From: Buttiauxella izardii
GTDB lineage: Bacteria; Pseudomonadota; Gammaproteobacteria; Enterobacterales; Enterobacteriaceae
Reading direction: 5' to 3'
NCBI RefSeq assembly: GCF_003601925.1
Contig: NZ_QZWH01000010.1
Coordinates: forward strand, 1-64,000
Length of the DNA stretch: 64,000 nt
The position numbers and the translations under genes are program-made. Below the pieces are notes generated by a model that had not been told where the DNA came from, did no database searches, and saw only the letters and a program-made list of their open reading frames with translations. Positions 61,881 through 64,000 of the stretch are shown here, piece after piece (position 1 is the stretch's first letter; every line of letters starts with the position of its first letter).

Positions 61881-62801
61881 ATGAGCTGGATTGAACGAAT
61901 TCTCAATAAGAGTAATGTCACCCCTACCCGTAAGGCGAGTATCCCTGAAGGGGTGTGGACGAAGTGCGACAGCTGTGGCCAGGTTCTGTACCGTGCCGAG
62001 CTGGAACGCAATCTTGAAGTCTGCCCAAAGTGCGATCACCACATGCGTATGTCTGCGCGCGATCGTTTGCACAGCCTGTTAGATGAAGGCTCGATGTTTG
62101 AGTTGGGTAGTGAGCTTGAGCCAAAAGATATCCTCAAGTTTAAAGACTCTAAAAAATATAAAGACCGTCTGGCATCAGCCCAGAAAGAAACCGGCGAGAA
62201 AGACGCGTTGGTGGTCATGAAAGGCACGCTCTACAACATGCCAGTTGTGGCGGTGGCGTTTGAGTTTGCTTTCATGGGCGGTTCTATGGGTTCTGTTGTC
62301 GGCGCGCGTTTTGTTCGTGCTGTGGAACAGGCTCTGGAAGATAACTGTCCGATGATCTGCTTCTCCGCTTCCGGTGGCGCACGTATGCAAGAAGCACTGA
62401 TGTCGCTGATGCAGATGGCGAAAACCAGTGCGGCATTAGCCAAAATGCAGGAACGCGGTCTGCCGTATATTTCGGTTCTGACTGACCCAACCATGGGCGG
62501 CGTTTCCGCAAGCTTCGCCATGCTGGGCGATTTGAACATTGCTGAGCCAAAAGCCCTGATCGGCTTTGCAGGCCCGCGTGTTATCGAGCAAACCGTTCGT
62601 GAAAAACTGCCGCCGGGCTTCCAGCGCAGTGAGTTCCTGATTGAAAAAGGAGCGATCGACATGATCGTTCGTCGCCCGGAAATGCGCCTGAAACTGGCAA
62701 GCGTTCTGGCGAAACTGACCAATCAGCCCGCGCCAAATCCGGAAGCGCCGCGTGAACCGATTGTGGTTCCGGCAGCACCGGAAGAAGGTCACGAGGCCTG
62801 A
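61881..62801 (+). CDS. accD: Acetyl-CoA carboxylase carboxyltransferase beta subunit AccD
   Basis: 306 residues. N-terminal zinc finger with CDSCGQ and CPKCDHH (Cys pairs about 27/30 and 46/49), then carboxyltransferase core ([40 protein letters not shown]). First step of fatty-acid synthesis with AccA, AccB and AccC. Confidence 0.97.
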   Translation: MSWIERILNKSNVTPTRKASIPEGVWTKCDSCGQVLYRAELERNLEVCPKCDHHMRMSARDRLHSLLDEGSMFELGSELEPKDILKFKDSKKYKDRLASAQKETGEKDALVVMKGTLYNMPVVAVAFEFAFMGGSMGSVVGARFVRAVEQALEDNCPMICFSASGGARMQEALMSLMQMAKTSAALAKMQERGLPYISVLTDPTMGGVSASFAMLGDLNIAEPKALIGFAGPRVIEQTVREKLPPGFQRSEFLIEKGAIDMIVRRPEMRLKLASVLAKLTNQPAPNPEAPREPIVVPAAPEEGHEA

Positions 62802-62811
62802 TAGTTAATAA

Positions 62812-62841
62812 GGGCAGGCCAAATTGGTTCTGCCCTTTTTC
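62812..62841 (+). terminator. Intrinsic terminator after accD
   Basis: GGGCAGGCCAAATTGGTTCT then GCCCTTTTT: stem GGGCAG/CTGCCC with inner GGCCAA pairing partly, T-run after. Confidence 0.8.
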
Positions 62842-62866
62842 TTGAACCGTAGACAGAGCGGGCATC

Positions 62867-64000
62867 ATGGAAAAAACTCAAACTCCTCAAGCCACGTCGC
62901 CCCTGGCCACGTGGCTTTGTTATCTGGAAAACCTCCATTCTAAAACCATCGAACTTGGCCTTGATCGCGTAAAAAAAGTTGCCGCCACGCTCGATGTGCT
63001 GAAACCAGCGCCGACGGTATTTACCGTCGCGGGAACCAACGGCAAAGGCACAACGTGCCGCACCCTGGAAAAGGTGTTGATGGCGGCGGGTTACAGCGTC
63101 GGCGTTTACAGTTCACCGCATCTGGTGCGTTACACCGAGCGCGTGCGCGTACAAAGTGAAGAGCTGGACGAGGCGTACCACACGGCGGCGTTTGCCCAAA
63201 TTGAAGCCGCGCGTGGCGAAACGTCACTGACCTATTTTGAGTACAGCACGTTGTCTGCACTATTGCTGTTCAAGCAACTGGCGGTGGATGTGGTGATTCT
63301 CGAAGTGGGCCTGGGCGGGCGTCTGGATGCGACGAATATTGTCGACGCCGATGTGGCGGTTGTCACCAGTATCGCGCTGGACCACACCGACTGGCTGGGG
63401 CCAGACCGCGAAAGCATCGGGCGTGAAAAAGCCGGTGTGTTCCGTGGCGGCAAACCGGCCATCGTCGGCGAGCCAGATATGCCGCACACCATTGCGGATG
63501 TGGCGACAGAAAAGGGCGCGCAACTGCTGCGCCGTGATGTCGACTGGTCTTATCAAGTGGGTGAAAATAGCTGGAGCTTTAAAGACGCTCAGGGCGAACT
63601 TCTCGACTTACCGTTGCCGCTGGTTCCTCAGCCGAATGCCGCGACGGCGCTTGCCGCTCTGCGAGCCAGTAAGCTAAATGTCAGCAATGCCGCTATTATT
63701 CAAGGCATTGAAGAAGCGACATTACCAGGCCGATTCCAGGTGATTTCTCAGGCACCGTTGGTGATCCTCGATGTGGCGCACAATCCCCATGCGGCGGCTT
63801 ATCTTGCCGGGCGAATCGCGCAGTTGCCAAAACGCGGGAGTGTGCTGGCGGTTATTGGCATGCTGCATGACAAAGACATCGCCGGTACGCTGGCCTGTTT
63901 GTCGCCTCAGGTCGATAGCTGGTATTGTGCTCCATTAGAAGGCCCACGCGGTGCAACGGCGGAACAACTGATTGAACATCTCGGTCAGGGCGAAGTCTAC
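62867..64000 (+). CDS. folC: Folylpolyglutamate/dihydrofolate synthase FolC, cut by right edge
   Basis: 378 codons are visible from the ATG at 62867; the frame is still open at the edge (E. coli FolC: 422 residues). ATP-binding motif TVAGTNGKGTTCRTLEKVLM (about 48-67), and LEVGLGGRLDATNIVDADVA and ILDVAHNPHAAAYL further on. It makes dihydrofolate and adds glutamates to folate. Confidence 0.95.
   Translation, partial: MEKTQTPQATSPLATWLCYLENLHSKTIELGLDRVKKVAATLDVLKPAPTVFTVAGTNGKGTTCRTLEKVLMAAGYSVGVYSSPHLVRYTERVRVQSEELDEAYHTAAFAQIEAARGETSLTYFEYSTLSALLLFKQLAVDVVILEVGLGGRLDATNIVDADVAVVTSIALDHTDWLGPDRESIGREKAGVFRGGKPAIVGEPDMPHTIADVATEKGAQLLRRDVDWSYQVGENSWSFKDAQGELLDLPLPLVPQPNAATALAALRASKLNVSNAAIIQGIEEATLPGRFQVISQAPLVILDVAHNPHAAAYLAGRIAQLPKRGSVLAVIGMLHDKDIAGTLACLSPQVDSWYCAPLEGPRGATAEQLIEHLGQGEVY

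Overview
The window is a chromosomal segment of a member of the Enterobacteriaceae. The right half has the same gene order as the fadL-folC region of Escherichia coli (mlaA/fadL, yfcZ, fadIJ, sixA, smrB, prmB, aroC, mepA, yfcA, epmC, yfcL, mnmC, fabB, yfcJ, flk, pdxB, usg, truA, dedA, accD, folC), and the proteins are close to the E. coli ones in length and sequence. The left part (surface protein, FadL-like porin, DUF1254/DUF1214 pair) and the position of the ccm operon differ from E. coli K-12, so this is a related genus that I cannot name from the sequence alone.

Layout. 1-9.2 kb: C-terminal part of a large Ig-like repeat surface protein, an outer-membrane barrel protein, a FadL/OmpP1-family channel divergent from two paralogous DUF1254-DUF1214 secreted proteins, and yaiL. 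9.2-10.0 kb: a small gene and an Ash-like/CI-RNA-like segment that look like a leftover of a P4-type satellite. 10.1-31.5 kb: an integrated element inserted at the 3' end of the tRNA-Arg(CCU) gene (argW). 31.6-39.3 kb: yfdC and a complete cytochrome c maturation operon ccmABCDEFGH followed after 16 bp by mlaA. 40-64 kb: conserved core genes; folC is cut by the right edge.

The element is the main point of interest. It has a satellite/P4-like backbone on the minus strand: integrase, AlpA, antirepressor, Ash/Icd-like region with a CI-like RNA hairpin pair, small genes, a Toprim-DUF927 primase/helicase and an SSB. To this is joined a complete podovirus (P22-type) DNA-ejection cassette (gp14, gp7, gp20 and an enlarged gp16 with a lytic transglycosylase domain). 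I see no capsid, portal, terminase, tailspike or lysis gene. It also carries a four-gene lipoprotein/exported-protein cassette. Three patterns tie it together. (i) Two nearly identical iteron clusters (inverted groups of GGGATAA around an A+T-rich core), one beside the primase gene and one 11 kb away, resemble an ori/crr pair. (ii) A shared TGTATAA-type palindrome lies over the promoter of a plus-strand ribbon-helix-helix regulator and over the promoter of the ejection operon. (iii) Paired TACCCCCA motifs 12 bp apart occur inside both ends. Three small regulatory genes appear broken by single mutations (an excisionase paralogue by TGA, an AlpA paralogue by TAG, a PerC-like gene by a +1 frameshift), so the element may be decaying or may have specialised. 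My working idea is a phage satellite that brings its own ejection proteins to a P22-like helper; this is inference.

In the core region, FadR-type operators can be read in front of fadL (two), fadI and fabB, and a FabR-type palindrome in front of fabB, linking fatty-acid uptake, oxidation and synthesis. REP-type palindromes and boxC-like repeats are scattered through the intergenic gaps.
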